Positions 15,762 to 25,686 are shown, counted from the stretch's first letter. The stretch is 64,000 bases of DNA from Sneathiella sedimenti (GCF_017313765.1 NZ_JAFLNC010000001.1:124001-188000), one strand, 5' to 3'. Notes: a model not told the origin generated them from the sequence alone. A program made the numbers and translations.

Positions 15762-17660
15762 CTAGGACTTAATCTCGCGGATGGACGTAACCCCACTATC
15801 GAACGAGAACTGGTGGTTATAAAGATCGGCATAAACCCCCTCTTCCTTCAAGAGCTGGTCATGGGGGCCACTTTCCACAATCTCTCCATCCACCACGACA
15901 TTTATCGTGTCGGCATCAAGAATGGTCGACAGGCGGTGTGCAATCACAAGCGAGGTTCGCCCTTTCATCAGATGTGTAAGGGCTCTCTGGATTTTCCGCT
16001 CTGACTCGGTATCAAGAGCCGAGGTTGCCTCATCCAGCAGCAGGATCGGCGCATCTTTCAACATAGCCCGCGCAATGGAAATGCGCTGCTTCTGGCCGCC
16101 GGAAAGACGAACGCCATGGCTCCCCACGAGCGTATCGTACCCCTTCGGCAACGCTGATACGAAATCATGAACAGCAGCGGCCTTCGCAGCCTCAATTATC
16201 TCAGCATCTGTCGCGTCGTCCCGGCCATATGCAATATTCGCCTTGATCGTATCGTCGAACAGAAACACGTCCTGACTGACCAGCGCTATTTTCTGCCGTA
16301 GCGATGCCAAGGTAACATCACGGACATTTTGACCATCGACCAGAATATCGCCCTCGTTCACATCGTAAAATCGCGGAATTAGATTTAGTATTGTCGACTT
16401 GCCGCCGCCAGAGGGGCCAACCAGCGCCACCCGTTTCCCGGACTCCAGTTTCAGTGAAATGTCCCTCAGGACGATTTCGTCCTCGTGGTAGGAGAATTTA
16501 ACGTTGCGGAACTCTATATCACCGCGATGAAATTCCAGTGGCACAGCGGACGGTTTATCCACGACCTTGTGATCGATATCCAGAAGTAAGAAGATTCGAT
16601 GCGCCGCCGCAAGGCCAGTCTGCATTCGCGGGAAAAGCTTCGCGACACTCTTGATAGGTTGATAGGTCAGCATGATCGCCGTGATAAAGGCGAAAAACGT
16701 ACCGGGCGTGGTATGGCCTTCGATGACATTGCTGGCACCGTAAAAAATGACGCCCGCAATCAACAAGCCCGCTAGTGTCTCGACAATTGGCCCACTCGAT
16801 GCTTCAATTCTCAGTGCCTTGAACTGGATCTTGAAGCGATCTTCAATGACCTCATCACCTTGCTGGACGGCCTGCTTTTCACGGTCATAGGCCTTAACCA
16901 CACGAATTCCCTGAAAATTTTCTTCCAGGAAGGAGCTGAAATCCGCAGTCTGCTCGAGCACTTTGTTGGACGCCTTGCGGGAACGTTTCCCGAGTTGACG
17001 GATTGCCAATGCCCCGGGGGGCAGCGCGATGAGCGTGACCAGGGCCATTTTCCAGTCATAGTAAAACAGCGAGGCGATCAGGAATACTGCCGTCAGGCTG
17101 TCTTTGGTCAAGACGACCAGGGTTTGGGTGGCGACCGTTTTCAGGTAATTTGTATCGAAGACAAAGCGGGAAATCAGATTTCCCGAGGCATTCTCGTGAA
17201 ACCATGCCAGATCCGCAAATACGAGCTTTTTAAACAGCCCCTTTTGGATATCGGAAACAATTCGGGTCCCGACCCAATCCATGACGATAGTCTGGCCATA
17301 TGTCGCGAACCCGCGGGCCGCGAAAATACCGACCACTGCAAGAGTGGTATAGATAACGAACTCGGGATTTTTCTCGAAAAACACCTCATCAACGATGGGT
17401 TTCATGACAAAAGCCGTTGCCGTAGATGTCAGTGCGCTCACAATCATAAAGAAAATTGCAAGAAACAGGCGGCCTTTATAATGAGAGACATAATCACGCA
17501 ATAATCGGCCATACAGAGCCACAGTTGCGGACTTATCTGGCATTTCGGGGGTTGCTTTGCTCAATCTATTGTCCGACATCACCTTGTTTAAACTGGCAAA
17601 CAGGTAACACAGGCCCCGTTTCCTGAATAGCTTAAACACCGCTTTTGTGTCCTCACTCAC
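15762..17660 (-). CDS. msbA: Lipid A/LPS export ABC transporter, MsbA-like
   Basis: A half-size exporter: membrane domain in the first about 370 residues (six helices, e.g. GRLFLAIFFMIVSALTSTAT) and a C-terminal nucleotide-binding domain with Walker A GPSGGGKSTILNLI, signature LSGGQKQRISIARAML, Walker B PILLLDEATSALD and the H-loop VIAHRLSTI. It flips lipid A core across the inner membrane. The 632-residue frame starts at a GTG. An ATG at 17579 would give 605 residues, closer to family length, but its ribosome-binding site is too close. It is divergent from the porin operon and convergent with GT9. The subfamily (MsbA rather than another lipid or drug exporter) is inferred from context. Confidence 0.85.
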   Translation of the reverse strand: MSEDTKAVFKLFRKRGLCYLFASLNKVMSDNRLSKATPEMPDKSATVALYGRLLRDYVSHYKGRLFLAIFFMIVSALTSTATAFVMKPIVDEVFFEKNPEFVIYTTLAVVGIFAARGFATYGQTIVMDWVGTRIVSDIQKGLFKKLVFADLAWFHENASGNLISRFVFDTNYLKTVATQTLVVLTKDSLTAVFLIASLFYYDWKMALVTLIALPPGALAIRQLGKRSRKASNKVLEQTADFSSFLEENFQGIRVVKAYDREKQAVQQGDEVIEDRFKIQFKALRIEASSGPIVETLAGLLIAGVIFYGASNVIEGHTTPGTFFAFITAIMLTYQPIKSVAKLFPRMQTGLAAAHRIFLLLDIDHKVVDKPSAVPLEFHRGDIEFRNVKFSYHEDEIVLRDISLKLESGKRVALVGPSGGGKSTILNLIPRFYDVNEGDILVDGQNVRDVTLASLRQKIALVSQDVFLFDDTIKANIAYGRDDATDAEIIEAAKAAAVHDFVSALPKGYDTLVGSHGVRLSGGQKQRISIARAMLKDAPILLLDEATSALDTESERKIQRALTHLMKGRTSLVIAHRLSTILDADTINVVVDGEIVESGPHDQLLKEEGVYADLYNHQFSFDSGVTSIREIKS

Positions 17661-17747
17661 GCCATTGTAGACCGAGATACAACAGTATTAGCCTGCTTGT
17701 TCCCAATCCAAACCGAAATTCGAACTTTTCCAAGTTTGCTATTGCGA

Positions 17748-17793
17748 ATGATTTTCATTTTTACTATTAGTTCATTATTAAGAATGAAAATCA
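17748..17793. promoter_or_regulatory. Fur-box-like palindromes upstream of porin-imelysin operon
   Basis: AATGATTTTCATT (17748-17760) is a perfect 5-3-5 palindrome close to the Fur consensus half-sites. TTCATT-N6-AATGAA (17771-17788) is a second near-palindrome, and AATGAAAATCA (17783-17793) is the exact reverse complement of 17750-17760. The first site lies in the spacer of a possible promoter (TTGCTA at 17737-17742, TTTACT at 17760-17765). The downstream imelysin and di-haem genes belong to iron-linked families, which supports iron control. Confidence 0.6.
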
Positions 17794-17819
17794 AACTTAG
17801 TATCAGAAAGAAAGTTTCC

Positions 17820-18902
17820 ATGATAAGTTTCCGTTCGGGATCGGCGGGATATCTTCTAGCGTTTACGGCCGCCCTTCCATTATCTCTTGTTGCCATCTCT
17901 GCGTCCGCCGAGGAAGCAAGCTATCCTCAAATAACCGGGGAGCTTTCCGTTGAGATCGAGAATGATTGGACATACCAATCGGAGGACCCGAGTACGGAGA
18001 TTAATGACCTCTATCCCACGGTTGTCCTCGGGACGAATGTCGCTCTTTCCGAAGTGTTCTCCCTCAATTTTGAAGCCACGCTCGAGCCGGTCAAAGACGC
18101 CACGAGTGATCGGGCCTTCGAGGATCTGGGTGGTTACCTCAATATTATTACCGCTAATTATGACGGTGAGACCCTCTCCGCCTATGCCGGTAAGTTTACG
18201 CCTAACTTCGGTATCGCGTGGGATATCGCACCCGGAATTTTTGGCACCAACCTCAACGAGGACTATGAACTGGCGGAGATGATCGGCTTTGGTGGCGGAT
18301 TTTCTTTTGATGCTTTAGGTGAGCATACGATATCAGCCAGCACCTTTTTCCAGGACACAAGCTTCCTGAGCAATTCCGTTGGCACAAAACGAGGGCCGCT
18401 TCGCCTTTCAGATGGCGGCGTAGCGAACACGGAAGATTTCTCGTCCTTCGCCGTCGCCCTTGATGGTAATTTTCAGCAACTTGCAGGGTTTCGCTATCAT
18501 CTCGGCTTCTCCTCGCTTGGCGCAGGCGAAGACGGCAACGACCGGCAGTTAGGCTATGCCGTCGGTGGCGAATACGCCTTTAATGTCGGAGAGAACGTGA
18601 CCCTCTCCCCCATGGCTGAATATGTCTATTTCGACAATTACGGCGGTATCAACGATGACACCGCGAACTACTTCACCGCCGGTCTGGCGTTTAACTATGA
18701 GAATTGGGTTGCCTCCAGCACCTATCAGCTTCGCGACACCAAAGTTTCCGGTGTCACAACCGATGACTACGTCGTCGATCTCACCTTGGGGTATGAGTTT
18801 GACATGGGGCTAGGTGTGGCCGCCGCCTGGCGCGGCGCCGAGGAAAGCAATGTCGATTCTGAAGGTCTCGGCCTTCTCCTTTCATACGCAATTGAATTTT
18901 AA
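17820..18902 (+). CDS. Outer-membrane beta-barrel porin-like protein
   Basis: A 360-residue exported protein. A signal peptide (hydrophobic core AGYLLAFTAALPLSLVAI, cleavage near ASAEEA) precedes an acidic, Gly/Asn/Tyr-rich chain with alternating hydrophobic strands, and the protein ends in SYAIEF with the terminal Phe of outer-membrane barrels. I cannot name the porin family with certainty. The frame is open from 17697, but the ATG at 17820 starts the signal peptide and the upstream part would cover the Fur-box-like sites. First of an operon with imelysin and di-haem protein, 14 bases before the next gene. Confidence 0.75.
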   Translation: MISFRSGSAGYLLAFTAALPLSLVAISASAEEASYPQITGELSVEIENDWTYQSEDPSTEINDLYPTVVLGTNVALSEVFSLNFEATLEPVKDATSDRAFEDLGGYLNIITANYDGETLSAYAGKFTPNFGIAWDIAPGIFGTNLNEDYELAEMIGFGGGFSFDALGEHTISASTFFQDTSFLSNSVGTKRGPLRLSDGGVANTEDFSSFAVALDGNFQQLAGFRYHLGFSSLGAGEDGNDRQLGYAVGGEYAFNVGENVTLSPMAEYVYFDNYGGINDDTANYFTAGLAFNYENWVASSTYQLRDTKVSGVTTDDYVVDLTLGYEFDMGLGVAAAWRGAEESNVDSEGLGLLLSYAIEF

Positions 18903-18916
18903 ACATGAGGAATCCG

Positions 18917-20146
18917 ATGAAAAAAGCTTACCTTTATGCCGGTATTTCCTGCATCGCACTGGCGCTTGCCTCTGCATCCTATGCATCACAATCCGATCCA
19001 ATCCGGAATATTTCAAGCTACGCCCTTGATAAAGACGCTGCGGGTTACATTCCCGACTATGATGCTTATCCGGTGATTGCAAACTATGCGGCGCTGGTCG
19101 CAGAAAACTACAAGCAGTCACTACTGGATGCAAAAGACCTGCAGGCTGCCATCGGGAATCTGTTGGACAAGCCATCTGAAAACACACTCAACGCAGCCCG
19201 GAATGCGTGGCTGAACGCCCGGACAAGTTATCTGCAAACTGAAGCGTTCAGATTTTATGAGGGTCCCATAGATTTTGTAGATGAAAAGACCGGAGAGGAA
19301 GGGCCGGAGGGAAGGCTCAATGCCTGGCCGTTAAACGAGGGCTTTATCGACTATGTTGAGGGAAACCCGAAAGCCGGGATCATTAATGACACCTCGATCG
19401 AGATCACTGCAACCTCCATTCGTGAAAATGACCAGGTGGAAGATGAGGCCGACGTCACAACGGGCTTTCATGCGATCGAATTTCTCCTCTGGGGACAGGA
19501 CATGAACCCTACTTCCCCGGGCGACCGTCCCTATACCGACTTTGTTCCCGGGAAGGACAATAATGATCGACGGAGGCTGTATCTGCAGACGATTACCGAG
19601 ATGCTTGTCGCCGATCTGGATTGGCTGGCAACCGCCTGGAACGCGAGCGATCCAGACAGCTATGCGGCTAAATTCAAAAGTTATTCTGATCGCGAAGCAC
19701 TTGGCCGGATACTGACCTCACTTGCAACACTGAGCGAGTTTGAGCTTGCGCTGGAACGCATTGCCACCAGCCTGGATAGCGGCGATCAGGAGGATGAACA
19801 ATCCTGCTTCTCCGACAACACACTCAATGACATTATCTTTGATCAGCGCGGCATCCGGAATGTTTATTTCGGCAGCTATGGTAACGTCAATGGTGCTGGC
19901 CTGAATGATCTCATTGGTGACCTCGCGCCGGATCTGAATGATCGCATGATTGCCGCTCTAAACCAGGCGGATGCCGCTATCTCCTCCCTCAACTATCCGT
20001 TCGATTCTATTCTCGTGTCGACACCAGGAAGCCAGGCTCGCGCGGAAGCAGAGGCCGTGATTACCGCGTTGCAGGCACAGTCGGATGTGATTAAGGACAT
20101 CGGCAAGCTCCTTGGCGTTAAAGTCATTGTGCCGACCGGTGGCTAA
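18917..20146 (+). CDS. Imelysin-family (IrpA-like) protein
   Basis: A 409-residue exported protein of the imelysin/ICMP family: periplasmic or lipid-anchored proteins linked to iron uptake. A signal peptide ends near SASYASQSD. The family's HxxE motif appears as TGFHAIEFLLWGQD (about residues 185-198), and the two helical repeats surround it. The frame is open from an ATG at 18905, but the ATG at 18917 has GAGGAA five bases upstream and starts a proper signal peptide. The first gene of the operon is an outer-membrane barrel, the next a di-haem protein; the same imelysin plus di-haem pairing is known from iron-regulated loci. Confidence 0.9.
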   Translation: MKKAYLYAGISCIALALASASYASQSDPIRNISSYALDKDAAGYIPDYDAYPVIANYAALVAENYKQSLLDAKDLQAAIGNLLDKPSENTLNAARNAWLNARTSYLQTEAFRFYEGPIDFVDEKTGEEGPEGRLNAWPLNEGFIDYVEGNPKAGIINDTSIEITATSIRENDQVEDEADVTTGFHAIEFLLWGQDMNPTSPGDRPYTDFVPGKDNNDRRRLYLQTITEMLVADLDWLATAWNASDPDSYAAKFKSYSDREALGRILTSLATLSEFELALERIATSLDSGDQEDEQSCFSDNTLNDIIFDQRGIRNVYFGSYGNVNGAGLNDLIGDLAPDLNDRMIAALNQADAAISSLNYPFDSILVSTPGSQARAEAEAVITALQAQSDVIKDIGKLLGVKVIVPTGG

Positions 20147-20163
20147 AAGGAACGGATATCTCC

Positions 20164-21561
20164 ATGAAACAGAAGCTTTGGATCGCCGCAGCGCTGATAT
20201 TTCCGTTTGTCCTGTTGGCAACTGGCGGCAATGCCGGCTACGACACCAAAGCTCCAATCTCAGCATCCCCGGGCGGCGACACGACGCAGCCGACCCGGGG
20301 TAAAAATTCATTTTCGCTGCCTGCGGCGAACATCAACCGCGACCAATTGCGGATTTTTTTCTTCGGCAACAAGCTTTTTAACACGAATTGGGTCATTGCC
20401 CCCGCCTCGGTCAAGTCACTGGATGGGCTTGGTCCCACCTTCAACAGGGTTTCCTGCTCAGGATGCCATTTACGGGATGGGCGTGGCCAGCCGCCAACGG
20501 AAAAAGGCGGCGAGTTTCTGTCCATGCTTGTCCGGTTGAGCATTCCGGGAGAAAATGAACATGGCGGCCCGAATCCACATCCCGCCTACGGCGACCAACT
20601 GAATGATCGGGCAATCACCACTATTCCCGCAGAAGGCCGGGTTATCATTGAACATACCGAAATCCGCGGCCAGTTCGCCGACGGCACCCCCTATTCTCTA
20701 TTCCAGCCTGATTATCATTTCGCGGACCTCGCTTTTGGCTCTTTGGAGCCCGAAATCATGTATTCCCCCCGTGTAGCGCCTGCAGTTTTTGGTCTCGGTC
20801 TACTTGAGGCAATTTCTGAAGAGGATTTGGAGGCGCTCGCGGATCCGGAGGATGCGGACGGCGACGGCATTTCCGGCCGGATCAATCATGTATGGGATCA
20901 AGGGGAAAAAGCGCTGCGCACCGGACGGTTTGGCTGGAAGTCAAACGCGGCATCTCTCCTCCACCAGAACGCCGCAGCAGCAGCCGGAGATATTGGCATT
21001 ACAACGAACCTGTTTCCGGACCAGAACTGCCCGGAAAAGCAGAACGCCTGCCGTCAGGCCTCCCTTGGCGACTCTCCTGAACTTAGCGACGAATTTCTGG
21101 ACAAGATGACGCTCTATACCCAGACGCTTGCGGTCCCAGCCCGCCGGCATGCGGAAGATCCGGATGTCTTGGCTGGTGAGGCCTTGTTTCGCGATATTGG
21201 CTGTGCCGCCTGTCATATCCCGACTTTTGTTACCGGCAACCACCCGACGCTTTCTATCCTCGCAAATCAGACGATCCACCCCTTCACAGATCTCCTGCTC
21301 CATGACATGGGCGACGAGTTGGCGGATGGCCGGCCAGATTATGAAGCAACCGGAAGAGAATGGCGGACTGCACCGCTATGGGGAATTGGCCTGGTCGAAG
21401 CCGTCAACAAGCATACAAGGTTTCTCCATGATGGCCGTGCCCGCTCAATCGAGGAGGCGATCCTCTGGCACGGCGGGGAAGCGGAAAAGGCGAAGGAATC
21501 CTACAGAAATCTGATGGCTTCAGAACGGGGCCAACTGCTGGCTTTTCTGAACTCGCTTTAG
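20164..21561 (+). CDS. Di-haem oxidoreductase (DUF1111, IrpB-like)
   Basis: A 465-residue exported c-type cytochrome. A signal peptide (LWIAAALIFPFVLLATGG) is followed by two CxxCH haem sites, CSGCH near residue 98 and CAACH near 347. The DUF1111 blocks FNTNWVIAP, GDQLNDRA, SPRVAPAVFGLGLLEAI and TAPLWGIGLV are present. These proteins are thought to act as periplasmic thiol or electron-transfer oxidoreductases and occur beside imelysins in iron-regulated clusters. It lies 17 bases after the imelysin gene. Its stop overlaps that of the convergent MFS gene by four bases. Confidence 0.9.
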   Translation: MKQKLWIAAALIFPFVLLATGGNAGYDTKAPISASPGGDTTQPTRGKNSFSLPAANINRDQLRIFFFGNKLFNTNWVIAPASVKSLDGLGPTFNRVSCSGCHLRDGRGQPPTEKGGEFLSMLVRLSIPGENEHGGPNPHPAYGDQLNDRAITTIPAEGRVIIEHTEIRGQFADGTPYSLFQPDYHFADLAFGSLEPEIMYSPRVAPAVFGLGLLEAISEEDLEALADPEDADGDGISGRINHVWDQGEKALRTGRFGWKSNAASLLHQNAAAAAGDIGITTNLFPDQNCPEKQNACRQASLGDSPELSDEFLDKMTLYTQTLAVPARRHAEDPDVLAGEALFRDIGCAACHIPTFVTGNHPTLSILANQTIHPFTDLLLHDMGDELADGRPDYEATGREWRTAPLWGIGLVEAVNKHTRFLHDGRARSIEEAILWHGGEAEKAKESYRNLMASERGQLLAFLNSL

Positions 21562-22739
21562 CCTTCTTGAGTCGTCTGCAAACGGTCAAAGCGCCATACT
21601 CGCCGCCACAAGATCAGGGCCAGTACCAACCCGATTGCGGACAAGGAAGACATAAACAAGAAATTGTAGGATCCGTCCAGTTGATGCAGCCACCCGGCTG
21701 CAATGGTGAAGATGCCGAAGAAAACACCCATCGCCAGACTGTCATAAAGACCTTGTGCAGATGCCGATATCGCCGGGGGCACGCGCTTTCCGATATATCC
21801 GATGAACGCCATATACAGAAGCGCGAATGTCAGGGCATGCAGTGTCTGGGCAAGGCCTATGATGAGGGGGGAAGATGCGAACGCAAGTAACAGCCAGCGA
21901 ACCATGCCACCGAGCGCCGCAACCGCTATCATCGGCGTCGCACCGAAGCGGCCAATGAGCCAACCTGATATCGCGAACATCCCGATTTCCGCCACAACAC
22001 CGATCACCCAGAAAAGGGTGATCTCCGCATTTGTATAGCCAATATTGGCCCAATGGATTGCACTGAAACCATACAGACCGGCATGGGTGGATAAAAGCAG
22101 GGAAACCGTTACCACGAAGAGCGGGAAATTCGGCAGCGCGAGCGGCTTGAAAAATGGCGCCTTTCCTTTATCTGGCTCCGTCCGTATTCCCGGCAGGAAG
22201 AGAGAGACCAAAAGCAGAAACGCCGCTGTCAGCAGCATCGCCACATATATGGCATCGATCCCATACCAGTCGGCCGTTGCGCCCACGAGCAGAGAAAAAA
22301 CAATAAAGCTCAAGGATCCCCAAAGCCGGGCTTTTCCGAAATCTATGCCAATGGTTTGCTGCGCACGCAATGTCAGGCCATCGGAAAGCGGCACTGCGGA
22401 GGAAAGGGCCGCCCCCGCCGCCCCCCAGATCAGCGCATAGAGCACCCACCCTTCCATGTGAGGGAGTACAATCAAGGCCGCGACAACAAACAAAGCCAGG
22501 GCAATCAGGATGCTTTTTCGGTTACCCGTCACATCGGCGATCCAAGAGGTCATGGGCACAAACACCAGCTTGGCCCAATAGGCAGCCCCCATGACGACGC
22601 CAACATATTCAATCGAAATATGGTGTTCCAGCCACCTCGGCCAGAGCGGGATCGCAATTCCGTAAACCGAGAAAAAAGCGATATAATAGAGCGACATACG
22701 AGAATACGCGGATCGCTTTGAATAGTCAGCAACTACCAT
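21558..22739 (-). CDS. MFS transporter, HcaT-like (MFS_1_like)
   Basis: A 393-residue inner-membrane carrier with about twelve hydrophobic helices. The start YYIAFFSVYGIAIPLWPRWLE and the stretch GAAYWAKLVFVPMTSWIAD resemble the phenylpropionate-permease (HcaT) group of the MFS_1_like family. The substrate is unknown; aromatic acids are a guess from the family. It is convergent with the di-haem gene and shares a four-base overlap at the stop codons. A 281-base gap separates it from the divergent MarR gene. Confidence 0.8.
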   Translation of the reverse strand: MVVADYSKRSAYSRMSLYYIAFFSVYGIAIPLWPRWLEHHISIEYVGVVMGAAYWAKLVFVPMTSWIADVTGNRKSILIALALFVVAALIVLPHMEGWVLYALIWGAAGAALSSAVPLSDGLTLRAQQTIGIDFGKARLWGSLSFIVFSLLVGATADWYGIDAIYVAMLLTAAFLLLVSLFLPGIRTEPDKGKAPFFKPLALPNFPLFVVTVSLLLSTHAGLYGFSAIHWANIGYTNAEITLFWVIGVVAEIGMFAISGWLIGRFGATPMIAVAALGGMVRWLLLAFASSPLIIGLAQTLHALTFALLYMAFIGYIGKRVPPAISASAQGLYDSLAMGVFFGIFTIAAGWLHQLDGSYNFLFMSSLSAIGLVLALILWRRVWRFDRLQTTQEG

Positions 22740-23020
22740 AAACTATATGCTCGCTTAAAATGCGGGGTGGCAGCGATGTTTCATCCAACCAAAATGATCA
22801 GGAAAGTTATATACCCATTCTATTTTTTGAGAAATTCAATTCCGGAAGTTGAAGACTTTTGCTTTTTTGGCCCCGCATGTCGTTGGTCCAAAAAATTAAC
22901 ATCGAAATCCTGTATGCTTTCTTTGCAGGCCATCGGGTAACATTCAAACTCTAAGTAAATAAGAATTGCAAAATAACGTTTCCCCTCCCCACGCCGCGAA
23001 ATGACTGATATAGTAATCAC

Positions 23021-23503
23021 ATGAGCGCAACCAAAGAAAATGAGAAGTATGACCGGAAGATGGAGCTTCCCTCTTCGGATTTTCGCATCGTTAACTGGAT
23101 CGGAATCATCAGCCAGTTGACAGATACGAAAATGCGGCAACTACTCGATGGAACTGACGTCCCTCCCCCACAATTCATTCTTCTCAACCATTTCACTCAT
23201 CAGCCCGATGAGGGCAGGACCGTCTCAGGGATCGCCTGGGCCTTGCAACAACCGCAACCGGGCATAACAAAAACCGTCGCGAAGATGCTTAAAAAGGGGT
23301 TTCTTCGCGCAGAAGATAACCCGGCGGATGGTCGCTCGAAGATCCTTTATATTACCAAGTCCGGCACTCAAGCACATGCCAAGGCGAAAGAACGCCTGGA
23401 AATTGCTTTTGCAGACACCTTTGAAGGCTGGCGCGAGTGGGAGAAAAAGGACTTCTTCGGGTTTCTCGATCGGCTGAAAACCTCCTTGGACGAGAGCCGC
23501 TAA
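23021..23503 (+). CDS. MarR-family transcription regulator
   Basis: A 160-residue winged-helix protein. The DNA-recognition part reads RTVSGIAWALQQPQPGITKTVAKMLKKGFLRAE, then the wing DNPADGRSKILYITKSG, the usual MarR layout. The N-terminal helices that form the dimer and ligand pocket precede it. MarR proteins are repressors released by small phenolic or other ligands. Candidate targets are itself, the divergent HcaT-like MFS gene (21558), and the convergent EamA gene. A weak TGAT-N6-ATCA repeat lies just before its ATG. Confidence 0.88.
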   Translation: MSATKENEKYDRKMELPSSDFRIVNWIGIISQLTDTKMRQLLDGTDVPPPQFILLNHFTHQPDEGRTVSGIAWALQQPQPGITKTVAKMLKKGFLRAEDNPADGRSKILYITKSGTQAHAKAKERLEIAFADTFEGWREWEKKDFFGFLDRLKTSLDESR

Positions 23504-24384
23504 ACCTCTGGTTCATTCGCAAGACCGGGCGATTTCTTTGCTGTTCTCAGGTTGATTATCGCCACTCCCGCAAGGGTCAGAACTCCGCCCAACACAAACC
23601 GCAGGGTAATCGGCTCTGAGAACAGCATGACGCCAAAGGCAACGCCAAAAATCGGCGCCAGCAAACCAAAGGGCGTCAGCACCGCAATTGGATAACGCTG
23701 AATAAGGTAATACCAGCCGCCATGCGCAATAATTGTTGTAACGATAACGACGAAGGCGAGCGCCCCTAACGCTTCCCACCCCATCGACATGACAGACTCC
23801 ACCTGACCGGACTCCACCGAGAAGGAAAGGAGCATAAGCGGCAAGGCTGAAATCGCACCGATCCAGGCCTGCATTGACATTGTTCGGACATTCTGGATTT
23901 GTCGCATCAAAATGAGGCCGACCGACATGAATAGCGCCGCAATCGCAACCAGGATAACTCCTTCAAGCTGATTGAAAATCACGGGATCAAAGCCGAGAAC
24001 CATGACCCCGCCAAACGCCATAATAATACCCAATATACGTCGCCAGCCGATTGTTTCCTTGAGCAGGATGACTGCCAGGATCACAGAAAATGGCGCAATG
24101 AGCTGACTTGTAATAGCAACCGCCGTGACACCGCCAGCAGCAAAAATACCAAGATACAGAAAGGTAAAGTGAAAAACGCCAACAGTAATGGCAATCCAGA
24201 AAATCGGCTTCATCCGGCCCTTGATGATTCTCAGGAAAGGCGACAACAAAATCGCCACCAGCAAAAATCGCAGCGCCGTAAAAAAGAGCGGTGGAAAATG
24301 ATCAAGTCCGACCTTGGACGCAACGAATGAGAACCCCCATATCGCACTGATAACAAGGGCCATTGCAATATGTGGTAAGGACAT
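23500..24384 (-). CDS. EamA/DMT-superfamily membrane transporter
   Basis: A 294-residue inner-membrane protein with two EamA repeats. The N-terminus AMALVISAIWGFSFVASKVGLDHFPPLFFTALR, split across the first two helices, is typical of the RhaT/EamA group, and LKETIGWRRILGIIMAFGGV closes the first repeat. The substrate is unknown. The ATG lies in a 210-base gap shared with the divergent YdjM-like gene. Its stop overlaps the MarR stop by four bases. Confidence 0.88.
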   Translation of the reverse strand: MSLPHIAMALVISAIWGFSFVASKVGLDHFPPLFFTALRFLLVAILLSPFLRIIKGRMKPIFWIAITVGVFHFTFLYLGIFAAGGVTAVAITSQLIAPFSVILAVILLKETIGWRRILGIIMAFGGVMVLGFDPVIFNQLEGVILVAIAALFMSVGLILMRQIQNVRTMSMQAWIGAISALPLMLLSFSVESGQVESVMSMGWEALGALAFVVIVTTIIAHGGWYYLIQRYPIAVLTPFGLLAPIFGVAFGVMLFSEPITLRFVLGGVLTLAGVAIINLRTAKKSPGLANEPEV

Positions 24385-24594
24385 AGGATGATCTTTCCGG
24401 GCTAATATCTAGGCCATTTCGGGATAATAATGGCAGTAAAAATTCTATATTCGGCAGATAACTATTGATCTATCCTTTGCGCTACCCCGTAGCTGTGAGT
24501 ATTACTTTATCACAGGTTAGGCGCCGGAAAACAATTCGGAAGTTGAAAACAGCGACTGAACCGGTAAATAATCACGCAAAGATACAGGAATAAA

Positions 24595-25599
24595 ATGGAT
24601 TCAGTGACGCAGTTTGTATTGGGCGCAAGCATTTCCGGCGCATTGTTGGGCCCACGCATCGGCCCAAAGGCATTGCTAATCGGTGGAATTGTCGCAACCT
24701 TACCGGATCTGGATAGTTTCGTTCCGCTTGATGATGCCATTGATAACATGACCTATCATCGCGGGTTCAGCCATTCGGTGATCGTCCAAACGGCACTGGC
24801 CCCGTTTATCACCTTTGCAATTGGCAAAATTGCCCCGTCAAGCTGGCAACATAAGAAAATACTGTTTCTTACTGTCTGGCTGGCGCTAATCACCCATAGC
24901 CTCCTGGATTCACTAACCACCTACGGCACGCAAATCCTCTGGCCACTGGAAATCGGCCCCCCTGTTGCCCTGCCGTCTGTTTTTATTATCGATCCGATTT
25001 ATACGCTGCTTTTGCTGACCGGAATCGCGGCAATATTCCTGGCGCGACGCAAACCGGGCGGCGGATATCGAATGAACCGCATTATGCTGGGGCTTAGTTG
25101 TGCCTATCTCGCGGTCGGATTGACCGGTAACACGATCATTTCCAGCCGAGCCAGCGCTGACCCCGTCTTTCGGGACATGCGCATTCATGTTCAACCGACG
25201 GCCTTTAACCTTCTGGTTTGGCAGGTCACAGCTGTTTCAGAGGATAAACTGGCAACCGGATTGACCAGCCTCGTCAATAATTGCGGAATGCACAATCTGG
25301 TCACGGTCCCACGCCATCAAATTCCACCCGGAGTAAAGGATATCCCGCCGTCAGTGAAGAGACTGGAATGGTTTACAGATGGATTTTACTCCTACGGTGA
25401 AAAGGATGGCTCTCAGACGATTACTGATCTGCGGATGGGATTTTATCCGAATTATGTCTTTTCCTTCAAATTTGCGGACAAGTCGACCGATGAGGTGGTG
25501 GTTGTTCCCCCAGAACGCATTCGCCTCACCTATACGGAGCGGGCGGACGAGCTGTTTTCGATGATAACTGAAACGTTGAAGGGATGCGACGCAAGCTAG
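24595..25599 (+). CDS. YdjM-like membrane-bound metal-dependent hydrolase (DUF457)
   Basis: A 334-residue inner-membrane protein. The family's histidine/aspartate motifs are visible: ATLPDLDSFVP, YHRGFSHSVIVQT and LITHSLLDSLTTYGTQILWP, all in the first 125 residues. About five hydrophobic helices occupy the first 190 residues, then a soluble C-terminal part. E. coli YdjM of this family is controlled by the SOS response; no LexA box is seen here. The reaction is not established for the family. Confidence 0.88.
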   Translation: MDSVTQFVLGASISGALLGPRIGPKALLIGGIVATLPDLDSFVPLDDAIDNMTYHRGFSHSVIVQTALAPFITFAIGKIAPSSWQHKKILFLTVWLALITHSLLDSLTTYGTQILWPLEIGPPVALPSVFIIDPIYTLLLLTGIAAIFLARRKPGGGYRMNRIMLGLSCAYLAVGLTGNTIISSRASADPVFRDMRIHVQPTAFNLLVWQVTAVSEDKLATGLTSLVNNCGMHNLVTVPRHQIPPGVKDIPPSVKRLEWFTDGFYSYGEKDGSQTITDLRMGFYPNYVFSFKFADKSTDEVVVVPPERIRLTYTERADELFSMITETLKGCDAS

Positions 25600-25686
25600 C
25601 TGTACTATAGACGCTCCCCCCGCCAAAATTCGGGCACACTATTTACCCACGCGACAAATTAATGCTGGCGATCCTCCATGTCCGAA

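Noticed and set aside
16860-17504. Plus-strand frame of 214 codons inside msbA
   Set aside because: Opposite-strand shadow of the transporter's membrane domain; no independent support.
23004-23017. TGAT-N6-ATCA as a MarR operator
   Set aside because: Only four matching bases per arm; too weak to list as a site.
22820-23140. Minus-strand open frame of about 106 codons
   Set aside because: It overlaps the well-supported MarR gene and its upstream region, has no recognisable domain and a composition unlike neighbouring proteins.
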